Translations under genes and position numbers: made by a program | Origin: Planctomycetota bacterium | GTDB taxonomy: Bacteria; Planctomycetota; Phycisphaerae; Phycisphaerales; Phycisphaeraceae | NCBI GenBank assembly: GCA_021413865.1 | Contig: JAIOPN010000014.1 | Location: forward strand, 248,001 to 312,000 | Length of the DNA stretch: 64,000 nucleotides | Reading direction: 5' to 3' | Notes under the pieces: model-generated | Told to the model about the DNA's origin: nothing | Databases searched by the model: none | Seen by the model: only the letters and a program-made list of their open reading frames with translations | Shown here: piece after piece, positions 56,392-64,000 of the stretch | Layout: each line of letters opens with the position of its first letter | How positions within the stretch are numbered: the stretch's first letter is position 1

Positions 56392-57177
56392 TCAGGCCGC
56401 CTTACGCAAAGCCTCGCGCTGGGCGCCGGGGAGGAAGGCCTGCATCTTGTCCATCGTGGTGCGCGGGTTGTCGCCCATCTGGATGGAGAGCACGCCCTGC
56501 ATCATCATCTCGCGGTTGAGGATCTCTTCGGCGCTGCGCATGCCGAGCTTGTCGGCGACGGGGCCGGCCAGCGCGTTGGCCACCACGGTGCCGTACATCG
56601 TGGCGCAGACGGCGATGGCGAGCATGTGGCCCAGCTTGCCGATCTCGGCTCCCTCGAGGTTGCCGAACATGCCGATCTGGCCCACGAGCGTGCCGACGAG
56701 CGCCCAGCCGGGGCCGTACGACTTGATCAGCTCGAAGAACTTCTTGCCCGCCTTGTGACGCTCGCGCATGGACATGATCTCCATGCGCATCAGGGCCTCG
56801 ATGTTGCCCGGGTCCATGCCGTCGATCGCCATGCGGAGGCCGGCGGCGAGGAACTTCTCGTCCTGCAGCGCCGCGATGTCGGACTCCAGCGCCAGGATGC
56901 CGTCGCGGCGGGCCTTGTCCGCGAGCTGCGACAGGAGCTTGACGATCACGAGCGGGCTCTTGGCCTTGTAGAACATGAACTTCTTGATGTACCCGCCGGC
57001 GTGCATGATCTTGTCCATGGGCATGGCGATGAAGATCACGCTCATGCTGCCGCCGCCGACCATCAGCACGCCCTCGAACGAATAGAACATCGCCAGGTGG
57101 CCGTGCGACACCTCGAAGAAGACCATGCCCAGGCAGAGCCCGCCGATCACCAAACCAATGAGACTTGCGATATCCAT
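56392..57177 (-). CDS. motA: Flagellar motor protein MotA
   Basis: 261 residues, four membrane segments. MotA/MotB form the stator that converts ion flow into torque. The helices contain the conserved prolines in SYGPGWALVGTLVGQIGMF and YGTVVANALAGPVADKL. The ATG at 57177 follows GGAGG; a TTG upstream is rejected. The 276-base region before it, up to dnaE, contains no gene and likely carries the motAB promoter. Confidence 0.95.
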   Translation of the reverse strand: MDIASLIGLVIGGLCLGMVFFEVSHGHLAMFYSFEGVLMVGGGSMSVIFIAMPMDKIMHAGGYIKKFMFYKAKSPLVIVKLLSQLADKARRDGILALESDIAALQDEKFLAAGLRMAIDGMDPGNIEALMRMEIMSMRERHKAGKKFFELIKSYGPGWALVGTLVGQIGMFGNLEGAEIGKLGHMLAIAVCATMYGTVVANALAGPVADKLGMRSAEEILNREMMMQGVLSIQMGDNPRTTMDKMQAFLPGAQREALRKAA

Positions 57178-57453
57178 GCGAGTTCGCCTCCGCTCACCCA
57201 ACCCCGCTTACGGGTGTGACGCCTGTATGCGTCACGCCGGCGGGGCAGGTCGGTCTTCGGAACAACAAAGGACATCGACCGGTTCGGACGGCGGGTTAAT
57301 GCCAATAACAGCACGGGCGAATCGAATTTTGTTCGGCAACCCCCCGCGCGGAAAAATCTTGAGATAGGTCAGCGCACCAACCAGCCAAGCCCGATGCCGA
57401 GGCCCGCCGAAGCGCCGGGGTCTTGATCGCGCACGGCAGCCTGAAAACCACCC

Positions 57454-60400
57454 CTAATATCGGTCGATGCTCTCGCAGAACTCCTCGTCCGTGGTCGAGC
57501 GGCGCAGCGGGTTGACGACCTGCTGGTCCGCCGCGACGGCGGGGCCGGCGGAAGAGGTGATGCGCGGCATGCCCGACAACCGGCAGCAGCCGGGTGAGTG
57601 CAGCACGGTGGCGACGCGTGCGGGCAGGTCGGGATCGACGGCCACGCGGACACCGTTAAGCCGCATCCGCGCCGCGACGCCGTTCTGCACAACGGTGACG
57701 AAGACCTGCGCGATGGGCCCGCCGCGCTGGCCGGTGGATTGCCTCAGCAGGTCACGCAGCCGCCCCAGGTCGGCGGCGAGTGCGGCGTCGATGGCGACGG
57801 GCTTGCGGCCATTCCCATTTCCGTTGCCGTTCCCATTGCCGTGCGCCGCGTCATCGCCGTTGGCCGTGACCGTGATGTCAACGCTCTGCGTCAGCTCGGC
57901 GACGGCGCGCTCGATGGGGATCACGCGGTCCACGATGATGCTCGGTTCCTCGCGGCGGCGGTCGATCTTGCCCTTGATGAACACCAGCGAGTCCTGCTGG
58001 AGCAGCGGTGCGGCGACTGCGAAGGTGTCGGCGAAGCAGACGCCGTCGATCTTCCCCGTCGGGTCCTCGATGCTGATCATCGCCATCTTCTGGCCGGCGC
58101 TGCGGCCGTTCTTCACGAAGGTGTGGCGGACGGAGGTGAGCATGCCGCCGATCGTGACCTGCACGTCGGCCGCGAGCTTCCGCACGTCCGCCGTCCACGC
58201 GGAGCCGAACCGCTCCAGCGTCTCGCGGTGCTGGTCCAGCGGGTGGCTCGAAATGTAGAACCCCAGCACGCTCTTCTCGTGCTTGAGCTTCTCGTTGCCG
58301 GCCCAGGGCGTGGTGCGCGGGAGGGTGACGGCGTGGTCGGCGGCGGGCCTGCCCTTGGCGGCGTCGCCGGCGATGGAATCGAAGAAGTTGAGCTGGCCCG
58401 AGTCCCGGTCCGCGGCGGCGCGCTGGCCGGACTGCATCGCGGCGTCGATCGCCTCCACCATCGCGGCCCGCTGGTCCATCCCGTGCACCGAGTCGAACGC
58501 GCCGCACTTGACCAGCGCCTCGATCGTCGCCCGGTTCACCAGCCCCATCGGGGCCCGCTCGCAGAAATCGAAGAGGCTCTTGAACGGCCCGTCCTTCTCC
58601 CGCGCCTCGATGATCCCACGGATCGCCTTCTCGCCCACCCCCTTGACCGCCGACAGGCCGAAGCGGATGTGCCCGTGGTTGGCGTCGCGCGGCTGGCCCT
58701 TGTCGAACACGACGGTGAACCCCACGTCCGACAGGTTGATGTCCGGCTGCCGCACCTCGACGCCGCGGTGCCCGTCGGGGGACATCACGCGGCGGCACTC
58801 GCCGATGTACTCGACCACCTTCGTCAGGTCCACGGATTCATACGTCAGCACCGCCGCCATGTACTGCACGGGGAAGTACGTCTTGAGGTATGCCGTCTGG
58901 TACGCCACGATCGCGTAGCCCGTCGAGTGCGACTTGTTGAAGCCATAGCCGGCGAACTTAAGGATCAGCTCGAAGAGGTCTTCCGCGGCCTTGGGCGTCA
59001 GGCCCTGCTTCTCCGCCCCCTCGATGAACTTGGGCCGGACCGCGTCGATGTCTTTCTGCTTCTTCTTGGAGATGTTCTTGATCAGCGTGTAAGCCGCGCG
59101 GAGCGGGATGCCGCCCAGGCCGTGCACGATCTGCATGACCTGTTCCTGGTAGACCATCACCCCATACGTCTCGGCGGTGTACTGCTCGACGATGGCGTGC
59201 GCCCTGGGCACCGCCTGCCGGCCGTGCTTGCGGTTGTTGTAGTCGGGGATGAGGTCCATCGGCCCGGGGCGGAAGAGGGCGTTGGCGGCGATGAGGTCCT
59301 CCAGCCGGTCGGGCTTCATGCTCATGAGCAGCCCGCGCATGCCGTCTGACTCGAACTGGAACACGCCCGCCGTCTCGCCGCGCCGAAAAAGATCGAGCAC
59401 CTTCGGGTCGTCGTAGGCGAGACGGTCGAGGTCGAGCGGATCAAATAAAGGATCGGGGCTCGGCGCGCCGCCCTGCCGCCCCGCGAGGACCGTGTCGCGG
59501 ATCGTCTCGGACGAGAGCGAGGCGCGGATGAGCGTCTTGGCCTTCTCGATGATCGAGAGCGTGCGCAGGCCCAGGAAGTCCATCTTGAGCAGGCCGACCT
59601 TCTCGACGGTCGGGCCGTCCCACTGCGTGACGAGCTGGTTGCTGCCCGCGGGCTGATAAAGCGGGATGATGTTGTCGAGAGGCTGTGTGGCGATGACGAC
59701 GCCTGCGGCATGCACGCCCGCGTGCCGGGTCAGCCCCTCGAGCCGCTGCGCGGTGTCGAGCAGGCGGCGCGTGATGGGGTTGTCGTCGTAGAGCTTGCGG
59801 AGGTCGGGCTCCTGGTCGAGCGCCTCGCCGATCGTGGTGCCCAGCGCCTCGGGGATGAGCTTGGCGATCTTGTCCACCTCGGGCAGCGGGATATTGAGCA
59901 CGCGGCCGACGTCGCGGATGGCGGCGCGGGCCTTGAGGGTGCCGAAGGTGATGATCTGCGCGACGTGGCCGTACTTCTGCCGGACGTAGTCGATGATCGC
60001 CTGCCGGCCGTCCTGGCAGATGTCGATATCGATGTCGGGGTATTCGCTGCGGTCGGGGTCGGTGAAGCGCTCGAAGAGCAGGCCGTAGGTGATGGGGCAG
60101 GCGTTGGAGAGGCCCAGGCAGTAGCCGACCATGGTGCCGACGCCCGAGCCGCGCGCGGTGGCGGGGATGCCGCGTCGGCGGGCCTCGTTGACGAAGTCCC
60201 AGACGATGAGGAAGTAGGCCGAGATGGTCTTGTCGGCCAGGACTTTCAGCTCGCGCTCGAGCCGGGCGCGGTGGGCGTCGGTGACGCCCGCCTCGCCGTA
60301 TCGCCAGATCAACCCGGCGTTGGCCAGTTCGCTCAATGCGGTGTCGCACTGCGATTTGAGCTCGGGTGCGGTGATCGCCTTGTCGTTCTGCTCATCGAAG

Positions 60401-61455
60401 GGGAGGAGCTTGAAGCGCGAGCAGAAGGATTGGTACCAGGCGGTGGAGCCGACGGGGTCGGTGCTAAGCCCAGAGTCCAGAGTCCCGAGTCCAGAGTCGG
60501 GAGTTCCGGAGGGAGCATTTCTCTTGACTCTGGACTTTGGACTCTGGACTCTCGACTCTTCCGTTTGCAGCTTTTCAATCTTGACCACCGGGGCGTAGCT
60601 GGTTTTGAAGTCGAGCTGCACGTCGCACATGTCGGCGATGCGCACCGTGTTGGCGCAAGCCTCGCCCCAGCGCCGGTGGTCCCACGCGGCGTACATCTCG
60701 GCGTTCGACTTGAGATACAACTGCGTCGGGTAACGCATCCGCGATTCGTCGCTCACCAGCTTGCCCGTCGAGATGCAGCAGAGCGCGTCGTGCGGCGCGT
60801 GGTCGTCGGCCAGGAGGAAGTGCACGTCATTCGTCGCCACCACGCCAACGCCCAACCGATCGGCCAGGTCCATCAACTCGGGGTTCACCTTGTCCTGCTC
60901 GACGATGTGCTTCTGCACCTCGATGAAAAACCGGTCCGGGCCGAACACGCTCAGGTAAATCTCCGCGATCTCTTTCGCTTTTTTGCGGTTGTCCTGCATG
61001 ATCGCCGCGGGGATCTCACCGCCCAGGCAGGCGCTGGTGCAGATCAGCCCCTCGGAGTGGGCCTTGAGCACGTCCTTGTCGATGCGCGGCTTGTAATAGA
61101 AGCCCTCGGTGTAGGCGATCGAGGAGAGCTTGAGGAGGTTGCGGTAACCGACGCGGTTCTGCGCCAGCAGGAGCAGGTGGTGGCCGCCGTCCTTCACGCC
61201 CGTGGTCTGGCGGTCGTGTCGGCTGCCGGTGGCCATGTAGGCCTCGATGCCCATGATCGGCTTGACGCCGTGGGCGACGGCCTTGTTGTAGAAATCGACG
61301 ATGCCGAACAGGCAGCCGTGGTCCGTCACCGCCAGCGCGGACTGGTCGAGCTCCTTGGCGCGCTTGACCATGTCCTCGATACGGCAGGCGCCGTCGAGCA
61401 GGCTGAACTGGCTGTGCACGTGCAGGTGCACAAATCGGTTGGGCGCGTCGGCCAT
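57454..61455 (-). CDS. dnaE: DNA polymerase III alpha subunit
   Basis: 1333 residues, longer than E. coli DnaE (1160). The PHP domain starts FVHLHVHSQFSLLDGACR; the catalytic palm holds D475 and D477 (YPDIDIDIC). Further polymerase motifs are ARGSGVGTMVGYCLGLSNAC, FRPGPMDLIPDY and KSHSTGYAIVAYQ. The C-terminal OB domain is around 1130-1200, followed by a Gly/Asn-rich stretch (GNGNGNGNGNGR). Residues about 299-333 (ESRVQSPKSRV...DSGLGTLDSGL) are encoded by a heptamer repeat element with no counterpart in other DnaE. The start at 61455 (MADAPNRF) precedes the PHP domain directly. Confidence 0.96.
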   Translation of the reverse strand: MADAPNRFVHLHVHSQFSLLDGACRIEDMVKRAKELDQSALAVTDHGCLFGIVDFYNKAVAHGVKPIMGIEAYMATGSRHDRQTTGVKDGGHHLLLLAQNRVGYRNLLKLSSIAYTEGFYYKPRIDKDVLKAHSEGLICTSACLGGEIPAAIMQDNRKKAKEIAEIYLSVFGPDRFFIEVQKHIVEQDKVNPELMDLADRLGVGVVATNDVHFLLADDHAPHDALCCISTGKLVSDESRMRYPTQLYLKSNAEMYAAWDHRRWGEACANTVRIADMCDVQLDFKTSYAPVVKIEKLQTEESRVQSPKSRVKRNAPSGTPDSGLGTLDSGLSTDPVGSTAWYQSFCSRFKLLPFDEQNDKAITAPELKSQCDTALSELANAGLIWRYGEAGVTDAHRARLERELKVLADKTISAYFLIVWDFVNEARRRGIPATARGSGVGTMVGYCLGLSNACPITYGLLFERFTDPDRSEYPDIDIDICQDGRQAIIDYVRQKYGHVAQIITFGTLKARAAIRDVGRVLNIPLPEVDKIAKLIPEALGTTIGEALDQEPDLRKLYDDNPITRRLLDTAQRLEGLTRHAGVHAAGVVIATQPLDNIIPLYQPAGSNQLVTQWDGPTVEKVGLLKMDFLGLRTLSIIEKAKTLIRASLSSETIRDTVLAGRQGGAPSPDPLFDPLDLDRLAYDDPKVLDLFRRGETAGVFQFESDGMRGLLMSMKPDRLEDLIAANALFRPGPMDLIPDYNNRKHGRQAVPRAHAIVEQYTAETYGVMVYQEQVMQIVHGLGGIPLRAAYTLIKNISKKKQKDIDAVRPKFIEGAEKQGLTPKAAEDLFELILKFAGYGFNKSHSTGYAIVAYQTAYLKTYFPVQYMAAVLTYESVDLTKVVEYIGECRRVMSPDGHRGVEVRQPDINLSDVGFTVVFDKGQPRDANHGHIRFGLSAVKGVGEKAIRGIIEAREKDGPFKSLFDFCERAPMGLVNRATIEALVKCGAFDSVHGMDQRAAMVEAIDAAMQSGQRAAADRDSGQLNFFDSIAGDAAKGRPAADHAVTLPRTTPWAGNEKLKHEKSVLGFYISSHPLDQHRETLERFGSAWTADVRKLAADVQVTIGGMLTSVRHTFVKNGRSAGQKMAMISIEDPTGKIDGVCFADTFAVAAPLLQQDSLVFIKGKIDRRREEPSIIVDRVIPIERAVAELTQSVDITVTANGDDAAHGNGNGNGNGNGRKPVAIDAALAADLGRLRDLLRQSTGQRGGPIAQVFVTVVQNGVAARMRLNGVRVAVDPDLPARVATVLHSPGCCRLSGMPRITSSAGPAVAADQQVVNPLRRSTTDEEFCESIDRY
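60469..60558. repeat. Heptamer inverted repeat (family B) inside dnaE
   Basis: CCAGAGT-type heptamers (60469-60498) and their complements, GACTCTGGAC with variants (60526-60558), flank a central 28-base spacer. All are in frame with dnaE, so the reading frame stays open through the element. Confidence 0.9.
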
Positions 61456-61536
61456 CCCTGGCTTTCTCAAATCAGGCGTGCGTGACTCCACTCATATCAC
61501 CTACGCCGGGCCGTGTCGAGCAAAAATAGAACCCGC

Positions 61537-62292
61537 TCACTCCGTCTCCGCCGCGAGCTTGCGCAGGTCCGCGAGCACCGTTTCGTTGTCCCAGACCGCC
61601 CCCGTGTAGCTGCGCACGAACCGGCCCTTCTTGTCGATGAGGATGAGGTCGATGAAGTGGCCGATGTTCCCGTCGGGCTCGGGGGCGATGTCCACGCCCA
61701 GCTCGCGCAGCATCGCCATATATTTGTCGCGGTCGGGGCGGAGCATGACGCCGTTGCTGAAATCAAAGCCGTGGTCCTTGCCGAACTGCAGCATGCGCGG
61801 CGGGGTGTCGAAGTCGGGGTCGTAGCTGACGAGGGCGAAGCGGAGTTTTTCCTCCAGGCCGGCCTTCGCCGCGCCACGCTGGAGCATGGCCATGGTCGAG
61901 GCGATCAGGGGGCACATCTCGGGGTTGGGGCAGCGGGTGAAGAAAAAGGAGACGGCCACGGGCGTGCCGACCAGGTCGGCGAGTTTGAGCATCTGGCCAT
62001 CCTGATTGGTCGCTTGGAAGTCGAGGTTGATCTCGGGGCGTTTATCCGGCTCGACCCACGGGGTGGAACGCGCCGTCTTGCCTTTGCTCACCGCGGCGGC
62101 GGGCTGGGTCGCCGGCGGCGCGGCCGTCGGCGCGGGAGCGGTGGCGGGTTTAGCAATCGCAACATCCTGCGGCGGTGGTGTTGGGCTCGACCCGCCCGTC
62201 GTCACATGACTTTTCGACGTGTAGTCATCGCAACCCGCCAGCGACAGCACGCCGACCAGCACCAGCCCGACCCAGCGATCTGCACGAACCAT
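61537..62292 (-). CDS. Sco1/SenC-type copper chaperone lipoprotein
   Basis: 251 residues. Lipoprotein signal VGLVLVGVLSLAGC, then a long P/A/T/Q-rich linker (ATQPAA) to about residue 85, then a thioredoxin-like Sco domain. The metal or redox cysteines are spaced CPNPEMC (CX5C) rather than CXXXC, and the distal histidine is in NIGHFIDLILID. Sco proteins deliver copper to cytochrome oxidase. ATG 62292 is chosen because AGGAG lies 6 bases ahead; ATG 62298 would touch that site. Confidence 0.88.
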   Translation of the reverse strand: MVRADRWVGLVLVGVLSLAGCDDYTSKSHVTTGGSSPTPPPQDVAIAKPATAPAPTAAPPATQPAAAVSKGKTARSTPWVEPDKRPEINLDFQATNQDGQMLKLADLVGTPVAVSFFFTRCPNPEMCPLIASTMAMLQRGAAKAGLEEKLRFALVSYDPDFDTPPRMLQFGKDHGFDFSNGVMLRPDRDKYMAMLRELGVDIAPEPDGNIGHFIDLILIDKKGRFVRSYTGAVWDNETVLADLRKLAAETE

Positions 62293-62411
62293 GGTCATCT
62301 CCTGAACCTTCCGGGGGACGGCATTGTAGGCGGAGCACACCATCGGGATCGGCTTGTCATCCCGCGCCCACGCCGCTAGCCTGTCCGCCTCACTCAAAAG
62401 GGAGAACCGCC

Positions 62412-63173
62412 GTGGCATTACCGATCGCCCTGCAGCTCTACACCATCCGCGACGTGCTGGCCAAGGACTTCGAGGGCGGCCTCAAGGCCGTCGCCAAGAT
62501 GGGCTACAAGTACGTCGAGTTCGCCGGCCTCTACGACCACAAGCCCGCCGACGTCCGCAAGATGATCGACGGCCTGGGCCTGACCGCCACCTCCTCGCAC
62601 ACCGGCATCGACGGCATCGAAGCCGACCTCAAGGGCGTCATCGACGCCGCGAAAACCATCGGCTACCGCCACGTCGTCGTGCCCTACCTGCCCAACGAGT
62701 TCTGGAGCCCCAAGGGTTACGCGCTGACCGCCAAGCGGTTCAACAAGGCGGGCAAGGCGCTCGCCAAGGCGGGCCTCTCCTTCGCGTACCACAACCACAG
62801 CTTCGAGTTCCACCGCATGGCCGGCTGGGCGCGCGGGATGGACATCATCTACGACACCACCGACCGCAAGGCCGTCAACGCCGAGCTGGACGTCTTCTGG
62901 GTGTGGCACGGCAACGACTGCCCGGTCACTTGGATGAAAAAACTCGCCAAGCGCGTCCCCCTGCTCCACATCAAGGACATGTCCGCCAAGCCGGACCGCT
63001 CCTTCACCGAGGTGGGCACGGGCATCGTGGACATCGAGTCGGTGGTCAAGGCCGCGCCGCGCGCCGGCGTCGAATACCTCATCATCGAGCAGGACGGCAA
63101 CTGGATCGACGGCGACCCGCTCAAGTCCGTCGCGCTCAGCCTCAAGAACCTCAAGCGCATCGTCGGCAAGTGA
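62412..63173 (+). CDS. Sugar phosphate isomerase/epimerase-like TIM-barrel protein
   Basis: 253 residues, GTG start at 62412 (GGGAG upstream). PIALQLYTIRDVLAKDFEG and GYKYVEFAGLYDHKPADVRK are the family opening; metal-site residues appear in AYHNHSFEF, LLHIKDMSA and a C-terminal Glu in YLIIEQDG (xylose isomerase-like TIM barrel). Relatives isomerise or epimerise inositol and ketose sugars; substrate unknown. It diverges from the Sco1 gene and is followed 42 bases later by waaA. Confidence 0.88.
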   Translation: MALPIALQLYTIRDVLAKDFEGGLKAVAKMGYKYVEFAGLYDHKPADVRKMIDGLGLTATSSHTGIDGIEADLKGVIDAAKTIGYRHVVVPYLPNEFWSPKGYALTAKRFNKAGKALAKAGLSFAYHNHSFEFHRMAGWARGMDIIYDTTDRKAVNAELDVFWVWHGNDCPVTWMKKLAKRVPLLHIKDMSAKPDRSFTEVGTGIVDIESVVKAAPRAGVEYLIIEQDGNWIDGDPLKSVALSLKNLKRIVGK

Positions 63174-63215
63174 CGGCCGTGGGCTTCCCACGCCGCCTCC
63201 CCTACAATGCCCGCC

Positions 63216-64000
63216 ATGTCACTGCTGTATGACATCGCCTACGCGATCGCGGCGGTGGCGTCGGCTCCGCTCTGGGGCTGGCGGCTCTGGCGGACCGGCA
63301 AGTGGCGCACCGACTGGGCGTCGCGCCTGGGCCGGTGCTCGCTCCCGTCCGACGACCGCCCCACCGTGCTCATCCACGCCGTCAGCGTCGGCGAGGTCAA
63401 CGCCTGTCGGCTCCTCGTGCGCCGCATCAGTGAGCGCTCGAACGGCCGCGTGCGCGTCGTCGTCTGCACCACCACCGACACGGGCACGGCCCGCGCGAAA
63501 CAACTCTTCGAGCCCGACCACGCCGTCGTGCGCTACCCGCTGGACTTCACGCGGTGCGTCCGCCGATTCCTCGACGCGGTGAGGCCCGGCATCGTCGCGC
63601 TGGCGGAGCTGGAGGTGTGGCCGAACTTCGTGCGCGAGTGCGGGCGGCGCGGCGTGCCGGTCTGTGTGGTCAACGGCAGGCTCAGCGCCCGGAGCTTCGG
63701 CCGATACAAGCTCGTGCGGCCGGTCCTGCGGCCGACCTTCGCCAAACTCGCCGCCGCCGCGGTGCAGACGCGGGAGTACGCCGACCGTTTTATCGCGCTG
63801 GGCGTCGATCCGGCGCGGGTCAGCGTGACCGACTCCATGAAGTGGGACACCGCCGATGTCGTCGAGGCGGACAAACTGCCCGGTGTTGATGAGCTTGCCC
63901 GCGCGTTGGGCATCGATCGCACCAAGCCCCTGATCGTCGCCGGCTCCACCGGGCCGGGCGAAGAAGCGCTCCTCCTCCGCACCTGCCCGGAATCGGCGCA
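63216..64000 (+). CDS. waaA: 3-deoxy-D-manno-octulosonic acid transferase (Kdo transferase), 5' part
   Basis: The first 261 residues are visible; the 3' end is outside the window. One N-terminal hydrophobic anchor (YDIAYAIAAVASAPLWGW) is followed by IHAVSVGEVNACRLLV, ALAELEVWPNFVRECG, NGRLSARSFGRYKLV and IVAGSTGPGEEALLL, all diagnostic for WaaA/KdtA. The enzyme adds Kdo to lipid IVA at the cytoplasmic membrane. ATG 63207 is three codons upstream in frame and also possible. Together with kdsD, lpxI and lptD it supports LPS biosynthesis. Confidence 0.93.
   Translation, partial: MSLLYDIAYAIAAVASAPLWGWRLWRTGKWRTDWASRLGRCSLPSDDRPTVLIHAVSVGEVNACRLLVRRISERSNGRVRVVVCTTTDTGTARAKQLFEPDHAVVRYPLDFTRCVRRFLDAVRPGIVALAELEVWPNFVRECGRRGVPVCVVNGRLSARSFGRYKLVRPVLRPTFAKLAAAAVQTREYADRFIALGVDPARVSVTDSMKWDTADVVEADKLPGVDELARALGIDRTKPLIVAGSTGPGEEALLLRTCPESA

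Noticed and set aside
57300-57370. Flagellar sigma28-type promoter upstream of motA
   Set aside because: A CTCAAGATTTTTCCGCG...GCCGAACA pattern is visible on the minus strand, but the spacing between the two parts is several bases longer than the usual consensus, so it is not claimed.

Overview
The window is G+C-rich (about two-thirds by eye), densely coded bacterial chromosome. The gene content points to a Gram-negative planctomycete, most likely of the Phycisphaerae type. The evidence is an N-terminal LEPR-XLL surface protein beside a PEP-CTERM protein, six phytanoyl-CoA dioxygenase (PhyH) family genes, a Hanks-type kinase with a zinc-ribbon head, A/T/Q/P-rich 'ATQP' linkers in exported proteins, a stand-alone MetG beta-like domain, and many interspersed palindromic repeats. 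Species cannot be fixed from this sequence alone.

Layout. 1-12.8 kb: 5' end of a LacI-type regulator, a large secreted solenoid-like protein, topA, miaA, acnA, an MlaD/MCE protein and a MetG beta-like tRNA-binding protein. 12.8-19.7 kb: a SurA/PpiD-like membrane-anchored protein, lptD, a methyltransferase and a thioredoxin-like lipoprotein. 19.7-23.3 kb: HtrA protease, thiS, mscS, thiG. 23.5-31.6 kb: a PhyH enzyme, an A+T-rich islet with one unrecognised beta-propeller membrane protein, scpA, kdsD, a TPR protein, a small membrane protein, lpxI and a TauE/DUF1634 pair. 31.7-42.6 kb: PhyH, protein kinase, U32 peptidase, small lipoprotein, AlkC/AlkD-like protein, amidohydrolase, YdjY protein, Gfo/Idh oxidoreductase with a coupled small protein, and a class II photolyase. 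42.7-48.2 kb: GT4 glycosyltransferase and a PhyH cluster (three genes plus a 90-residue unknown), then tRNA-Ile(GAT) and another PhyH gene. 48.2-64 kb: two surface proteins, a CAAX protease, a SWIM-SNF2 helicase, motB/motA, dnaE, a Sco1-like lipoprotein, a sugar phosphate isomerase and the 5' part of waaA.

How the genes fit together. lptD, lpxI, kdsD and waaA imply a lipid A/Kdo-containing outer membrane; MlaD and the SurA/PpiD-like protein fit envelope maintenance. motA/motB imply flagellar motility. The PhyH genes, Gfo/Idh oxidoreductase, amidohydrolase and sugar isomerase look like accessory carbon or secondary metabolism, but their substrates cannot be read from sequence.

The most unusual layer is the repeat content. 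At least seven palindromic or hairpin repeat families lie between genes, and some copies reach into genes: a heptamer (GACTCTG) inverted-repeat element sits in frame inside dnaE, an 18-bp palindrome encodes part of the HtrA signal peptide, and a hairpin covers the miaA stop codon. The PhyH/small-protein cluster and the low-G+C propeller gene are the best candidates for undescribed protein biology.
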